Origin: Osmia lignaria lignaria
Lineage: Eukaryota > Arthropoda > Insecta > Hymenoptera > Megachilidae
Direction of reading: 5' to 3'
DNA length: 64,000 nt
NCBI RefSeq assembly: GCF_051020975.1
Contig: NC_135035.1
Location: forward strand, 5,580,001 to 5,644,000
Under the pieces are notes generated by a model that was given only the letters and a program-made list of their open reading frames with translations, did no database searches and had not been told where the DNA came from. How positions within the stretch are numbered: the first letter of the stretch is position 1; each line of letters begins with the position of its first letter. The position numbers were made by a program, and so were the translations under genes. Positions 22,506 through 33,772 of this stretch are shown piece by piece.

Positions 22506-24678
22506 AGTCCATGTTTTTAGGGGGCTGGCCCATCCTTGCACAATTACGCCGATGTATACATAGGAATGTATTGTAATTTCATTTTTTTTATTCACTTACT
22601 TGCTACAATGATATTTTTATCAGAACTGGCAGTATAATGCTGCAGTTCTCAATGCCCTTTCTATTGTTAATTGCATTTTGATGTTTTTCGATGTCAAGTA
22701 CACATTAAGGCATAATAAATCTGAAACTTCCATTCTTCTCCTTTCTTATCTTTTTGTCAGTGAAACGTAACGGATAACATAGGATTAAGTTCATTGCATA
22801 AGCGCATAATTTCAAGAAGTTCGATTTACATAAACGTTCAATTATTTCAACCCTATACTCTTTCGTCGGTTTGAATCGACGGAACTGGTGGTACTTAATG
22901 TCAGCCTTTGCCATTTCACTCCACGATCGACCACGACCGTCAACATCCTTGGCTAACGTATCGAAAGATTTGATTGCGAAACACTTTATTTTTTCTTTTC
23001 TTTCCGCGAAGTTAATTTATTCAAATATGAATGCCTATCGATAGCTTTCTCCTTCGAACGATGTCGGCCTTTTTTATCGTTTCACAACTGCTAGTCTCTA
23101 AAATCTAAGTTTCCGTTCCTTCTGTACTAAGAAACACATCTTATTTTCAATTTGATAAATTTGAAATAGAGATTTGATTTTCTGTGAAAGTCTGATGTGG
23201 CGTATCTAAAAAGTACATAGATATACTAAGGAAATAGAATAAAATAGATACCACTCAATATTATTATATTTTACCTCTTAATTAAGTAAAAAATTCTTTT
23301 TTAAAGTTATATATTTAAAGACATTTCAGGGTCATTTATTTTTTCTTAATTGAATTAAGTTATAATAAATAGCATATAATGTCACTGCATTTTGTTACAT
23401 AATATGTAATAATGTTGTTACCACATTTATATTATTTATGTATATAATATTTCTATAATTAATAATATGTAATAATATATAAAAATAATGGATATAATTA
23501 TTCATATAATAAAACAATAATTTTACTATCACATTTTATATACATTATATTTTTATTTCAAATATTTTTCAATCATAAAAGACACGAGTATATAGTTACC
23601 AATATAAATACGACAAATTTGTATACCATAAAAATGTAAATTCCTTTTGTGCGTGATACATAACCATTTAGTCTGTTTAGAAACAAAAGTTTTTAAAAAA
23701 TTGTTCGAAAAATCATTTAAATATAATCTTTAAATGATTTATTTAAACATAATATAATTAAACAATTTATCAAACTTACTAAATTTTAATAAATCGTATT
23801 AAATTAACGACAGATCAGTATTTAATAAAACGTACCAATTTACAGTATAATTGAAAAAATGCATATCGAAAGAAAAGATCGGTAGATATTGATATTCAAA
23901 AACCAAAATATTCACCTGTCCCCATCAGCATCGCGTTTCATCATCAGGAAACGCACCCCTCAGGGGGTTGAATGACTGACAAAAGAAAATTCTGAGGTCA
24001 GACGTCACTCCCTGAAAACATGGCATTTGCGAGATCGGTGGTGGCTCATCAGATTATCTTTTCACGGCGGGGTCGATTGTCCTTATAGAAAATTTACGGG
24101 ACCGTTTAGATGGCGTTCCCCATTCAATGCATTGTGCAGCCTCTTTGGAAAGTCGTTATTCCGGCTTATTGTCGTCGAAATTTCGAGCTCACCTGCAACC
24201 AAAGAAAAAAGACCCCGCTGCGAACGAGCAAGGTGCGCTATTCATCAGGAACAATCGACTAGAATTTATCTATTCTTCTTTTCTCTCCTTTGCACCCTCT
24301 TACCTTTCTGTATACCTAACGCACAGTGCTAATTATTATAATATACGTAAACATTAACTGTACTGCATATGTAGAAAATATTGTGGTCTGCAAAAGTACC
24401 TTTACTTTATTAATTTTCAACTGTTAATTATTAAGTATTGTATAGAGAAAAATGTACGAATATGAGGTACTCATTTTATTATTAGATGTAGAGAGTCTCA
24501 GAATAGTCATTAATAGAAAAATCAAATATAGAAATTTGGAGAATTACACGAGAAATGTGCTGTATAAATATAAATATTATAGAATTTACAAGATTTCTGT
24601 TTCTTTCATTTTTTGTAATAGAAATTTGAGTAGTAATGTGAGAGAGCGTTACTTTTGAGAAAAATGAAGTTATAAAAC
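22506..24678. other. AT-rich spacer with one GC-richer patch
   Basis: 23220-23860 is extremely A+T-rich (runs of AATAATATGTAATAATATAT type). 23920-24330 is less AT-rich and is open for 101 and 76 codons in overlapping frames without recognisable domains, so it is left unassigned. Confidence 0.45.
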
Positions 24679-24681
24679 TAA

Positions 24682-25235
24682 CAAGGAAAACTACCCAAGT
24701 GTTACACTCACTTATTAATGAAACTTTGCTAGCTTGTAGAGCTCGTCGAGCTGAACACGCCTATAGCTCCTTTTGGGGGCAGACGGCTAATTGTTTAAAA
24801 GATATCAACAATTACAGTTAGTTACTCCTTACATTCTGAAGTATGACAAACTTACACATACAATTCGCAATCTAGAGATCCACGGTTCAAATCCTTGGTT
24901 CCCAACATTTTTTTTTTTTTAATGATAATTTGTCTCTTTTTGAATAACTATTACATAAAAATTATCATTAAAAAAAAAAAAAAAAAAAAATACGGGAACC
25001 CAGGACCTGAAGACCTTTGAACCGAAGACCTTTAGATTAAGAGTCATGTGTTTAACCACGGAGCAGATCCGTGACTTGCAAGTTGGAGGTCCTCGGTTCA
25101 AATCCTTGGTTCCCAAAAAATTTTTTTTTTATGATAATTTTTATGTAATAGTTATTCAAAAAGAGACAAATTATCATTAAAAAAATGGTAAAGTTTCATT
25201 AATAAGTGAGTGTAACACTTGGGTAGTTCCCCTTG
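24682..25235. mobile_element. Palindromic TAA-flanked element carrying tRNA-derived sequence, copy 1 (554 bp)
   Basis: The termini CAAGGAAAACTACCCAAG and CTTGGGTAGTTCCCCTTG lie between TAA at 24679-24681 and 25236-25238. The first 45 bp are inverted exactly in the right arm. The left arm is ~270 bp and contains CTTGTAGAGCTCGTCGAGCT, GATCCACGGTTCAAATCC and a poly-T run; the right arm is shortened. The centre carries tRNA-like sequence. A 3-bp TAA duplication fits PIF/Harbinger-type target choice (TWA), an inference only. The nearly identical 724-bp copy at 49744 shows the full palindrome. Confidence 0.75.
25014..25076 (-). pseudogene. tRNA-derived segment (tRNA-Lys-like anticodon region)
   Basis: On the minus strand the order is GGATCTGCTCCGTGGTTAAA (D-arm position), then GACTCTTAATCT (same string as the tRNA-Lys CTT anticodon loop region), then AGGTCTTCGGTTCAA (T arm with GGTTCAA B box). 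The anticodon stem does not pair well and the T arm is disrupted, so it should not be a working tRNA. The neighbouring plus-strand GGAGGTCCTCGGTTCAAATC (25085-25104) is a second T-arm-like sequence. Isotype is uncertain. Confidence 0.45.
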
Positions 25236-25238
25236 TAA

Positions 25239-26409
25239 GATAAAACATTAATAATGATAAATTATATATACCTGAACGTCAAATGTACGGAATATATAAG
25301 GAGGAACAGGATTATTCAAATGTCATGATTGTATTTGCTAAATCGATGTAATCAACTTACCTCAGTATGAACTTACCCAACGATCGGGTAAGATAGAAGA
25401 AACACTTATAAATTAGTTTTCCGTCTAAGATAACCAGAAAATTACTTTTATATATACATATAATTTTGTTACTATAACATGTAAGATTGTTACAGTAAAA
25501 TGCTATTGTTTGTACAAGAATGAAAACAGTTATATTTATTTTCATTTAGGGTATCTATTTTACCCTATCCTCCCCCACTTGTTGAAATTTCAATATTCAA
25601 AATTGCATAAATTCTTACCCGAAACATGTAAATCAATGTGAGATTGTCAAAATATGGGAATCTAGAGTATTTTTACAGTATTTTCGCAAGGACATAATTA
25701 ATTGTTAAAAAGAAATATAAAAATAAGTAGTCAGGAACTTATTGTTCGTACAAGAATTAGGTTTGGTTATGTTCGTTTAGATTTACACAAGGGTTAAACA
25801 ATTATCTTACTTTATTACCAATTGAAGATTTCAAATAAAATTTTTTATTTTCCTTTTTATTCTTGTATTATATCTAAGACCAGAAAGCTGATAATATTAT
25901 TATACATGTTCATTTAGAAATGTACACCTCATATTTATGCTTTTAGAAGGATTTTGGGCGTATCATCAGTAATTACAGTATGAAGCATTTAAAAGACATT
26001 TTAAAAAATGTTTGAATTAAGAATATAAATAATCAATCAAATCGTTAAGTATAATGGGGAAAATAGACAAATAATAAAAATGAAATCTTTTTAGTTCTAA
26101 GTGCCTCATATCTAATGTAATAGATAAATGTATTTCAAACATTTAGTGATTAGTGCCTTTCAATCTCGAAAACTACTAATTACAAAACTATTAGGAAAAT
26201 TGTAATTAGACTGTGATTATGAACCAATTACATTCATGTACAACTTCTTTTCTGTGGAATATTAAACAGCCTGTTTCATAATGTATTTAACCTACTTTTG
26301 CAAGTTATGTTAAAAGTTATGACTCTCTCCATGGTCCGCCGTTCTAAAATTGTGTTTTTTCAGATAACAGGTACCTTTTGTCAGAAACTGCCAGGGCTAT
26401 CTTCAAAAA
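25239..26409. other. AT-rich spacer with traces of old elements
   Basis: At 26326-26342 CTCTCTCCATGGTCCGCC matches the right terminus of TTAA family A, but the rest is absent. Otherwise no gene or repeat seen; the 62-codon frame at 25357-25545 has no domain. Confidence 0.4.
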
Positions 26410-26660
26410 AAATTTCTCCTGCACATTTGTGTTTTTTTTTCTCAAAATACTGCTTTTTTCAGAAATTATTTAGTTGTAAGTGCAACTCTTTAAATTTTCT
26501 TAGGAACAAACTGAAAATTTGTCAAAAATAAAGTTTTAATAATTTTTGAAAACTCTTTCGTTAAAGTACGCAGGGAAATAAGAGGAATCAAAGAAAACAA
26601 AATTTTGAAAATATCGTTTATAGTTCTTAAGGAAAGGAAAATTGAATATTGGGCAGGGAT
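26410..26660 (+). repeat. Diverged dispersed repeat, copy 1 (partner at 63725)
   Basis: The order CTCAAAATACTGCTTTTTTC, AAATTATTTAGTTGTAAGTG, TTTTCTTAGGAACAAACTGA, AAATTTGTCAAAAATA, GCAGGGAAATAAGAGGAATC and TATAGTTCTTAAGGAAAGGA is followed by the same blocks with base changes at 63725-63985. Length ~250 bp, identity perhaps 70-75% by eye. No TIRs and no coding sequence; nature unknown. Confidence 0.6.
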
Positions 26661-26857
26661 TCAATGTCCGGCTCTTAGGATGAGGCCCAGCAGTTAAAAT
26701 GTCTAGAATTAATAAAAAAACTTATAACATTTATTATAAGTAGGAACAGAACTAATTATACTTTCCACATATAATAATTTTCCATTTCAAACATTATTCT
26801 CTGATGCATATTCTATACAACTATATCAAATGATCTTTATCTTAAATTATACAAATA

Positions 26858-27181
26858 GTGATCTTGATCGATGAAAACGTTCAGATGGTGGGGCAGATCG
26901 CAAATCGAACACGAAGCAGCTGTAGGAGGGATCGTAACCTGACAGACGCGATCGGTCGCGTTGGATCGTCATCGGTACTTGGAAGCGTTTCACTGAAAGA
27001 CGATCTACAAGACATAAGAACCCGTAGAGGCCCTTACATTTTTACCGACCCCATGCTGAGGAGCAAGTGCAGAGCACGTTGCACGCAGCCCGAAAAAAAG
27101 GAATGCCGAGTACGTTTTCTTCCTTTGGGGCGTGCCTGCTGCACGAGGAGCCGCTCACTTATCGCGTGGCTGCGTTAAAGG
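26858..27181 (+). other. GC-rich island with a 106-codon frame, function unknown
   Basis: This block is near 50% G+C by eye, in contrast to AT-rich flanks, and contains an open frame from 26858 to 27178 rich in Arg, Ser and Cys (CRARCTQPEKKECRVR). I recognise no domain, splice-site pairing or signal sequence. It could be an exon of a host gene, a conserved regulatory block or a CpG-rich element remnant; the sequence alone does not decide. Confidence 0.3.
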
Positions 27182-27559
27182 TGTACACTTTAAACTGACT
27201 ATACTCCATACTTTAGACTTTAAAGAACACGAGGTACAGGGCAATCAGATGAAATCTTAAACTTTCATGGCTTTCATTACATTCAACAGAACAGTACTTG
27301 GAATGATCACAAATTGCATAACGTCATTTTTCAACTAATCGATGATGCTCGAATTTAGTTTGATATTCGAAAGTCGAATTTATTAATCAATATTAGCAGA
27401 AATTTTATTTATCTGCAGATACAAATTGTGTATTGATTATGAAATATAATAGGTGTCTTCCAAAAGCTGAATGTGCAAAAACGTAATTTCAAATCTGATT
27501 ATTAATTATGAATTGCAGCACTGAGGAGTAACATACAATTTATAATCAATGATCAAGTT
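27182..27559. other. AT-rich spacer
   Basis: Nothing recognised. Confidence 0.5.
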
Positions 27560-27563
27560 TTAA

Positions 27564-28562
27564 CCCTTTCGTCCCTAAATATGTATTTTTCCCCTAAATC
27601 CAAGCGAGGGCCAAGAATAGCGGGTTTCAAGTGAAATTGAAGCTTTTCAGTGTAAAAAGTAAGATGGTCCTTTTAAGATGGGAGGAAGGAGGGGGTAAAA
27701 ATGTATACCGTATATATATGTATATATAACAACAGGTAAGGAAAGACAAACATTTACTATATTTTCAACAATGTACTCTAGCTTCGTTTGGCTTAACAAT
27801 CTTTTCTCATTTCAATGCTGAAATAAAAGTAAATTTATCAACAGACCTGTTGGAACATACGTATACCGGTAGAATATCCAGTTGGTAGATATGCATATAT
27901 CATAAAATAAAATTATGAAAAATAACGGAATGAGAAGCAAATCAAACATGATATTTATTTACCTGAATATGTATGTATGCTTTATTGACACTTCCCTTTC
28001 GGGATTGCGCGGCGCTTTTAAAAGGAGCGTTCCCCAACCTTACACTATTTTACATGGTCCTTATATTTCTATGTCTTTTCCCCTATTCCCTTACTTTGTC
28101 CTTACTTAATACAATTCTAGCATAAAATAATATAAACTAAACCCTGCGTAGTCGTGTCCCTAAACTAAATTGAATATGAGTGTGAGTATCTTGAATATAA
28201 TTAAACAATAATTGTGCCATACTAATCCAATAATAGTGACATTAATATTCTATATAATATGAACCAAAAAATATCAAAAATATACAATGTAACATAAAAT
28301 ACCATACGATAAATAAAAGTATAGAAAATAAAAGTATTATTTACCTGAATATTGAAAATGTTTATACACGAAAATATTTTACAAACTACGCAATGCCACT
28401 AGTATAACTGACGAATTTTGGGAAAAAACACTTACGGCTGCGCACTATTCACTAAAAAAAACCTCTTGTGGTACAATTTTCCCTTATTTTTAAGGCGTTT
28501 TCTAGTTTCCCGATAATTTATAATGTTCGTGGTACCTATATGTATCATTCGGGACGAAAGGG
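27564..28562. mobile_element. TTAA-type element family E (999 bp), piggyBac-like ends
   Basis: TTAA at 27560-27563 precedes CCCTTTCGTCCC and the right end is its inverse GGGACGAAAGGG, followed by TCAA (28563-28566, one base off TTAA). CCC...GGG termini with a TTAA target are piggyBac-like. The interior is AT-rich apart from a GC-richer stretch at 27990-28080 (64-codon frame, no domain) and holds no transposase. Related CCCTTTCGG-type left ends lie at 29018 and 30421. Confidence 0.65.
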
Positions 28563-28566
28563 TCAA

Positions 28567-29013
28567 AATAACTTTGATGAGGTTTTAAAAGACACCCATA
28601 CATAGTTACTGTTGTAAAATACAGGGAACATACAGGGTGTCTCACTTGAACTGAACATACAAATTATTTCTGTTATAATTGAAAGTCAGAAAATTATTCA
28701 TAATGTCATTTATTTTAATGTATTTAATTCGGTCATCCGATTAGGCATTCATAGTCGAAGAGGACTGTTGGGATTTATATTGAAAGTCTTAAATGACTGA
28801 ACACTATAATTCTGTAGAGATGCTTTAACAGGGTAGACACGGGCATTGCAGCAAGGTAGCATTATCGGCAAAAACGGGACTAAAAAGGGGTTTACGGGAA
28901 TACACTATTAGTTTTTTACTTAATTGATCGGTAGTCGAAATCAGAAGAAGGATTTAGGCGTAGCCTTACAATTCGATGAATATAGTCACGCCATATCATG
29001 GCTATATACATAA
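28567..29013. other. Spacer with a lone TA-type terminus
   Basis: CAGGGTGTCTCACTTGAACT at 28634, preceded by TA, looks like the end of a Tc1/mariner-like element, but no partner end was found. The rest is unassigned. Confidence 0.35.
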
Positions 29014-29017
29014 TTAA

Positions 29018-29260
29018 CCCTTTCGGTCACGAATTATTTTTTCTTGAAAAAGAAAATCGAGGCTTTGCTAAGCAGTTCTTTGAATTAAATTATGATTTTT
29101 CAATCGTATAAAATATCTCCAAGGAGGTCCCCCAGAGGGGTGTAACGCGTTTATATGCAGACAACGTTTACAATTCGGTAAAATTTTCCAAATTTAGATA
29201 TACCAACCATTTATATAGTGTGTCCTCATATGAGGACGCTATGACAAGAAGAATTAAACT
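29018..29260 (+). repeat. Left end of a TTAA element (family E-like)
   Basis: TTAA (29014-29017) followed by CCCTTTCGGTCACGAATT. Further in lies the palindrome GTCCTCATATGAGGAC (29222-29237). No right end with GGGTTAA was found nearby, so it is a truncated or undefined copy. Confidence 0.45.
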
Positions 29261-29705
29261 ACACCAAAGTTTCAGAAATATAAAAGTTGATTAGTTTCCC
29301 TTCGATATTATGCAGTTTTATTCGTTCTCATCCTCTGCTGTAATTTTTTATTCATTTTTTATGCATTTTTTAGTATTCCACGAGGCAGCTTTGTTGTTAC
29401 GTTTGTATGCTTACAGAAAGAAGTCACTTTGACATTAATTTATTTTTATAATGTACAAAATACATATGTGCGTTCTTAAGTAACCTTTATTTTATGAACA
29501 TCCTATATAATACAAAACATAGGAACTGATGTTGAATTTTTAATAACTTCTTGAATCGTGTTCTCTCAAACTCGAATGCATGTGCAAGGACAAGTTTTCT
29601 CTTTTATTCTTATGTATACTATAGCTTTCACCAAGTATTAATTATGTATTAGAGATACATGAACTGATTGAGAGAGTGAAAGAAACAATAAATTATCATT
29701 ATTAA

Positions 29706-29765
29706 CACTACAACTACCAAGGGGGTCGAAATGACAGATTTTAAGTTTTTTTAAATTAGACTATT
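29706..29765 (+). repeat. Left end of TTAA MITE family B
   Basis: TTAA (29702-29705) then CACTACAACTACCAAGGGGG and TCGAAATGACAGATTTTAAG matches, inverted, the right end of the intact copy at 2376-2597. No second end follows. Confidence 0.55.
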
Positions 29766-30416
29766 TTATACAGAGATTTTTTATTGTGCAGTGACGAGAT
29801 TGATGATCTTGAAATATGTTGTAAATTTTGAACAACTTGTTCCTATACCTATAAGTGTTTATAAGTATTACCACAGTTTATTATTTAACAGCGTTTCAAT
29901 TGTTTATTCAGATCTCTTCTAATTTATCACACATCACAAATACAGTAAAGTATTGATATATTAATTTATTAATAACAAAAATAGATATAAAGTGCATTTC
30001 CATAAGAAATAAACGCATCAATTAGCGAATATGTGGTTACAAAGATCAATGCAGTACAAAACAGTGAAAACGAAAGTGTTCGAGCCTTCGAGAAATTTTG
30101 CTGTAGTTTACACTCGCTAAATCATTACGTGCTCGTATGGCGTGGCATATGTATGCAGTTACTCAATGAATAATATTTATAAGTTCGTTCATACGTGACA
30201 AGGGTGACGAAATAGCGGAACGATTGACTCAGAATAATCAGTTCACTGGAACACTGCTGACTATCAATGAAACACCAGAACAGAAACGATAATATCAATG
30301 GTCATATCGGTATGTTTATCATAACATCATAATCAGGTTTAATCGTGACACATAATCACTAATTGTAAGTATAGCTTTTGGCAGTTTGTCGATTCGAAAA
30401 CGAAGCATTCCTTTGT
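29766..30416. other. AT-rich spacer
   Basis: Nothing recognised. The minus-strand frame 30319-30510 overlaps a TTAA-element end and has no domain. Confidence 0.4.
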
Positions 30417-30420
30417 TTAA

Positions 30421-30530
30421 CCCTTTGAGTGCCACGGGTTTTTGCAAAAATTCGGTCGCAAAATACCACGCGGCACGATCGCGCTTCTTCCGTTTTACGT
30501 CGCAATGCATTATGCAGCGCGGTAACTGTC
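30421..30530 (+). repeat. TTAA-element end
   Basis: TTAA (30417-30420) followed by CCCTTTGAGTGCCACGGG and a GC-richer stretch. The terminus style matches piggyBac-like MITEs elsewhere in the window. The other end is not identified. Confidence 0.4.
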
Positions 30531-30626
30531 ATTTAATTTTACAGTTTTGTTAATTATCTAATTTGTATTTGTATTCTAATTGTAAGATAGTCAGCTTGCG
30601 AAAATACTGGTGTTCGATCATGTAAC

Positions 30627-30910
30627 CAGGGCCGGCGTTAGGGGGGAGGCGCGGTCGGGCAATCGTTCAGGGCGCTAGAACTGTAGAGGGCGCCGCACGC
30701 AGCCCAGTGTCCCTGTATTTATTCATTTATATCCGTTTAGATTAGTAAAGCTGCTATGTATTTTTAGTTTAATAATTCTTACGTTCTAACTACAGAGATT
30801 CATCGTTTCATATTATTACCTTGTCTTTTTTTCTTAAAAATTTTGAGTCCCTAAATGGACGCCACACGACAACCTTGCCCAGGGCGCCAATATTGCTAAA
30901 ACCGGCACGA
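30627..30910 (+). mobile_element. hAT-type MITE, copy 1 (284 bp)
   Basis: Starts CAGGGCCGGCGTTAGG and ends GCTAAAACCGGCACGA, flanked by the identical 8-bp duplication CATGTAAC (30619-30626 and 30911-30918), the diagnostic length for hAT transposons. The interior has CGGTCGGGCAATCGTTCAGG and CTTGCCCAGGGCGCCAATAT, shared with copies at 53810 and 60954. No frame. This copy supplies the empty-site sequence for the insertion inside the 53810 copy. Confidence 0.85.
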
Positions 30911-31224
30911 CATGTAACATTAACAGAGTATTGCCCATTAGCATTAAACGTACCGATATATAATTTTAGTCACAGACTAATGGAGCCGATCCTACAATGA
31001 TTTAATCGCGACCCGTTAATAAAATCTGATATCCTGATTTTATCCAAGTCGTTTATAGACTTGTATGTAAGTACTAATTTATGTAGGATGCCGGCGGAAA
31101 AAGGCGTTTCTTCGGCCTCGCCTGACAACAGACGATCCCTGCCCCAGACACCTATCATACCGCAATTTGGAACTTCTGTATATAGTAAAAGCTGGATATA
31201 TGCAACAAACATTGGGACCCAGAC

Positions 31225-31428
31225 GTTGCATATATCCAGTCGAGGTGTCGATTCTGGGCATTTAATGTTGCATATATCCAGCCGAGGTGTCGATTCTGGG
31301 CATTTAATGTTGCATATATCCAGCCGAGGTGTCGATTCTGGGCATTTAATGTTGCATATATCCAGCCGAGGTGTCGATTCTGGGCATTTAAACGTTCCAT
31401 ATATCCAGTCTTGGTGTCGATTCTGCGT
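31225..31428 (+). repeat. 42-bp minisatellite, about five units
   Basis: Units start at 31225, 31267, 31309 and 31351, with a diverged fifth at 31394. Each opens GTTGCATATATCCAG, then a CGAGGTGTCGATTCTGGG block and CATTTAAT. Units 2-4 are almost identical. The opening 15 bases equal the inner part of the surrounding element's own TIR, which appears again at 31848 and 31871. Because 42 is divisible by three, both strands show repeating pseudo-peptides that should not be called genes. Confidence 0.95.
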
Positions 31429-31429
31429 C

Positions 31430-31523
31430 CGTACAAATCGTTTGTACCGTGCCGCGATACCTATTCTACGTTCGTACAAATCGTTTGTACCGTGCCGCGA
31501 TACCTATTCTACGTTCGTACACA
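31430..31523 (+). repeat. 43-bp tandem duplication
   Basis: Two identical 43-bp units start at 31430 and 31473 (CGTACAAATCGTTTGTACCG ... CCTATTCTACGTT) and a third begins at 31516. Each unit contains the small palindrome GTACAAATCGTTTGTAC. Confidence 0.9.
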
Positions 31524-32035
31524 ACATGCGACGTGTTGCATGTTGCATGTTGCGTGTTTGATGTATCTTTGGTGTACGGCCTGCCTTATACATATGTACA
31601 GTTTTATTATTATTTTAATAAATAAATATAATTCAAATCATATCGTGTTTGGTACCATTTTAATCAGAAAAATCTCACAAATGCGTTAGTAAATGTTTCA
31701 TTAAGAAAAAGTTAAAAATAAAAAAGTTTTATCGTTCAATTAGTATTAGTCACACCGATATTACGGTCGGATCATATTTCACGGTTTCCTCGCCGAGCGG
31801 CTCGGTTTGGCTTAGGGGGATCCCCCCAAGTGGAGAGGATAGCGATGTTGCATATATCCAGCCAAACTTTTGTTGCATATATCCAGCTTTTACTGTATTC
31901 AAACCACATATCCGACGACCACTTGCGAGAACACTGTCACCGATCTCTCACTGCCACCTAGCGGTCCCCGGTCCGAACTAAAGGCGTCCGGGGAGACGAA
32001 ACTCTCTCGTCCCCTCTACTCAACGCCCACATTTA

Positions 32036-32600
32036 TACTTTACCTATGGTTAAAGAGTATGAAAAAAATCAATTTAAAATAAAGGTATTAATAATTTGTC
32101 ATAACTGATGGCGATATATCACCCTCCTCCATTAATTTAAAATATTAAGTTCTAGTTGTATGAAACCTTATCATTTAAAAATTCATAGATTTGACATTAG
32201 CTGAAATATTATTGGTTTCGATTGGCCTGGTTCGGCCATTCGAAGATTAGTAAGTAATATAAAGCTATATTTTGCAATTTTATTAACAAAATCGTTTTCC
32301 TATTTTAATTACTATTGTATTAAAACTTATGGAATGATAAAAATATATCAGAATTATTTAATCTTTAAGCGTTTTAACTTTTGATATCTAGCTACATATG
32401 TATAATATTGATGTGCAATTCTTAAGAAACAAAGCGACAAAAATTACTTGTATTTATTTAAATAAATATTTTTATACTATTCTAAAGCAGTGTTCATTCA
32501 AATCTATCAACTAGTCTTTTCACCACCTTGGTCACCGTACAATTCGCATATTTTTACTTATCCATAGATGTACGTATCTCATTATTCCTTTTTGTCTGTG
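32036..32600. other. AT-rich spacer with a repeat fragment
   Basis: 32035-32135 resembles 13725-13835 (shared AAGGTATTAATAATTTGTCA). The remainder is unassigned. Confidence 0.4.
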
Positions 32601-33060
32601 ATCCCAGATCAACAGTACGATATTTTTGAATGCGAAACAGTCGTACAGAGTGGATTCGGATGGTGGCTTAGCGAGGGATTAAGACAACATCGTGGGGTAT
32701 CTTCTGCTTCTCGATAAAGATAGGTCTTGCCACTAGGATTAGAAACGAGCCGAGATAGGTCCGGGGTTTGTTTAAGCAGGTCAAAAATCACCCCGACCTG
32801 CCAGGGGACTACCAGGAAAACAGAGTGCCAAAAATAACGATCGTCCACGATCAAGGACCGGATTTTCTTTCGTCACGTCTCGTCGGATTTCTTTATTTAC
32901 TTTTCCAAAGTTTCTCTGTGCTTTCCCTTTTCCTTTCTCTTTTTGAAAGAATGGTCCCGTCACTAAAGTCAAGTCCTTCAGAAATTTTTCAGATATTGTC
33001 TGGTAATTAAGGATTCTGTCCTCCCCTTTTGCTTTTAACCACCACTTTGAGATCATTATT
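32601..33060. other. GC-richer block with overlapping frames on both strands, unassigned
   Basis: Frames of 80-91 codons overlap on both strands and none shows a recognisable domain. The block stands out from AT-rich flanks but gives no firm sign of coding. Confidence 0.3.
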
Positions 33061-33460
33061 GATTAGCTCAATATTTCTCAAAATTTTAATACATTAATTT
33101 TAAAAGTTCAGGTGGGTGGGGAAAATGCAAATAAGTGACAAATGAGCAGATAATTATCGAATGGAGATACATTATGGTGCCGGAGGAACAATAATAATTT
33201 CTGTGTGATGCTGTGTGTTGATAACGATTTTTGAGAGCTTTTTTTTATAATACGTGGTATTGGTATATCATTTTGCTGAGTTTTTTTGAAGGATTATTAC
33301 AGTTCTCTCAAAACGTATTAGATGTTAATGAAAATTTGCCGAATCTTTTTTTTTCGAGACCGAAATTTTCTGCTAAATATTTAATTTTTATAATAAATGC
33401 TTTCTTTCAAAAGTGTTTAAGCTACATAGTGTACTTCTAAAGATAAATCTAAAGATATTC
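33061..33460. other. AT-rich spacer
   Basis: Nothing recognised. Confidence 0.45.
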
Positions 33461-33464
33461 TATA

Positions 33465-33663
33465 CAGTTGACTCTCGTTATATTGCCTTATGAGCGATTT
33501 GACTTTTATAGATTTTCAAGCATACCAGTGCTACTTTTCCACCATCATTGCCTATGAAAATGAGAAATTGTATCTCCCTTTCCCCCCTAACTAAAAGTTT
33601 AGAAGCTCGACAAATTTTTCGACTCTACCGCCCTATCTGTGGCAATATAACGAAAGTCTGTTG
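33465..33663. mobile_element. pogo/mariner-like MITE (199 bp)
   Basis: Termini CAGTTGACTCTCGTTATATT then GCC, and GGCAATATAACGAAAGTCTG then TTG, form a ~24-bp inverted repeat between TA dinucleotides (33463-33464 and 33664-33665). CAGT...GACTCTCGTTATA ends resemble pogo/Tigger-type elements. Relatives lie at 853-1017 and 11880-11931. Non-coding. Confidence 0.75.
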
Positions 33664-33772
33664 TAATATTAGATTATTTCATGAATATCTATATATTTTT
33701 CTGAAATATAAAAATGTTTCCTTGTATACATATGTAGAAACTTCAATTATTTGCTTTCAAGTTTTGTATTAA

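Larger units (their letters stand above)
31183..31895. mobile_element. Mariner/pogo-like element nested in a TGTAGG MITE, carrying minisatellites (713 bp)
   Basis: The left end TAGTAAAAGCTGGATATATG then CAACAAA and the right end, its inverse ending AGCTTTTACTG, lie between TA dinucleotides (31181-31182 and 31896-31897). The undisturbed site is seen in other TGTAGG copies (TTCTATGTATTTGA). The interior contains a 42-bp array, a 43-bp duplication and, at 31770-31850, a GC-rich hairpin (GGGGGATCCCCCC). Long frames on both strands here are artefacts of repeat periods divisible by three. Confidence 0.8.
31082..32031 (+). mobile_element. TGTAGG-family MITE, copy 3, split by a nested insertion
   Basis: Outer ends TGTAGGATGCCGGCGG and CAACGCCCACA are flanked by the 4-bp duplication TTTA (31078-31081 and 32032-32035). 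Left part 31082-31182 and right part 31896-32031 together make ~237 bp matching the other copies, such as GCTGACAACAGACGATCCCT on the left and AGGCGTCCGGGGAGACGAAA on the right. The 713-bp gap is a separate TA-flanked element. Confidence 0.85.

Noticed and set aside
24880..25240. Functional tRNA genes suggested by GGTTCAAATCC strings
   Set aside because: Anticodon stems pair poorly and the acceptor or T arms are disrupted; they are better read as tRNA-derived parts of a mobile element.
30970..31561. Frames of 166 and 169 codons on both strands with repeating HISSRGVDSGHLM-like and CPESTPRLDICNIK-like units
   Set aside because: They are produced by the 42-bp minisatellite, whose period is divisible by three, so both strands stay open by chance. 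No start context or domain supports a protein.
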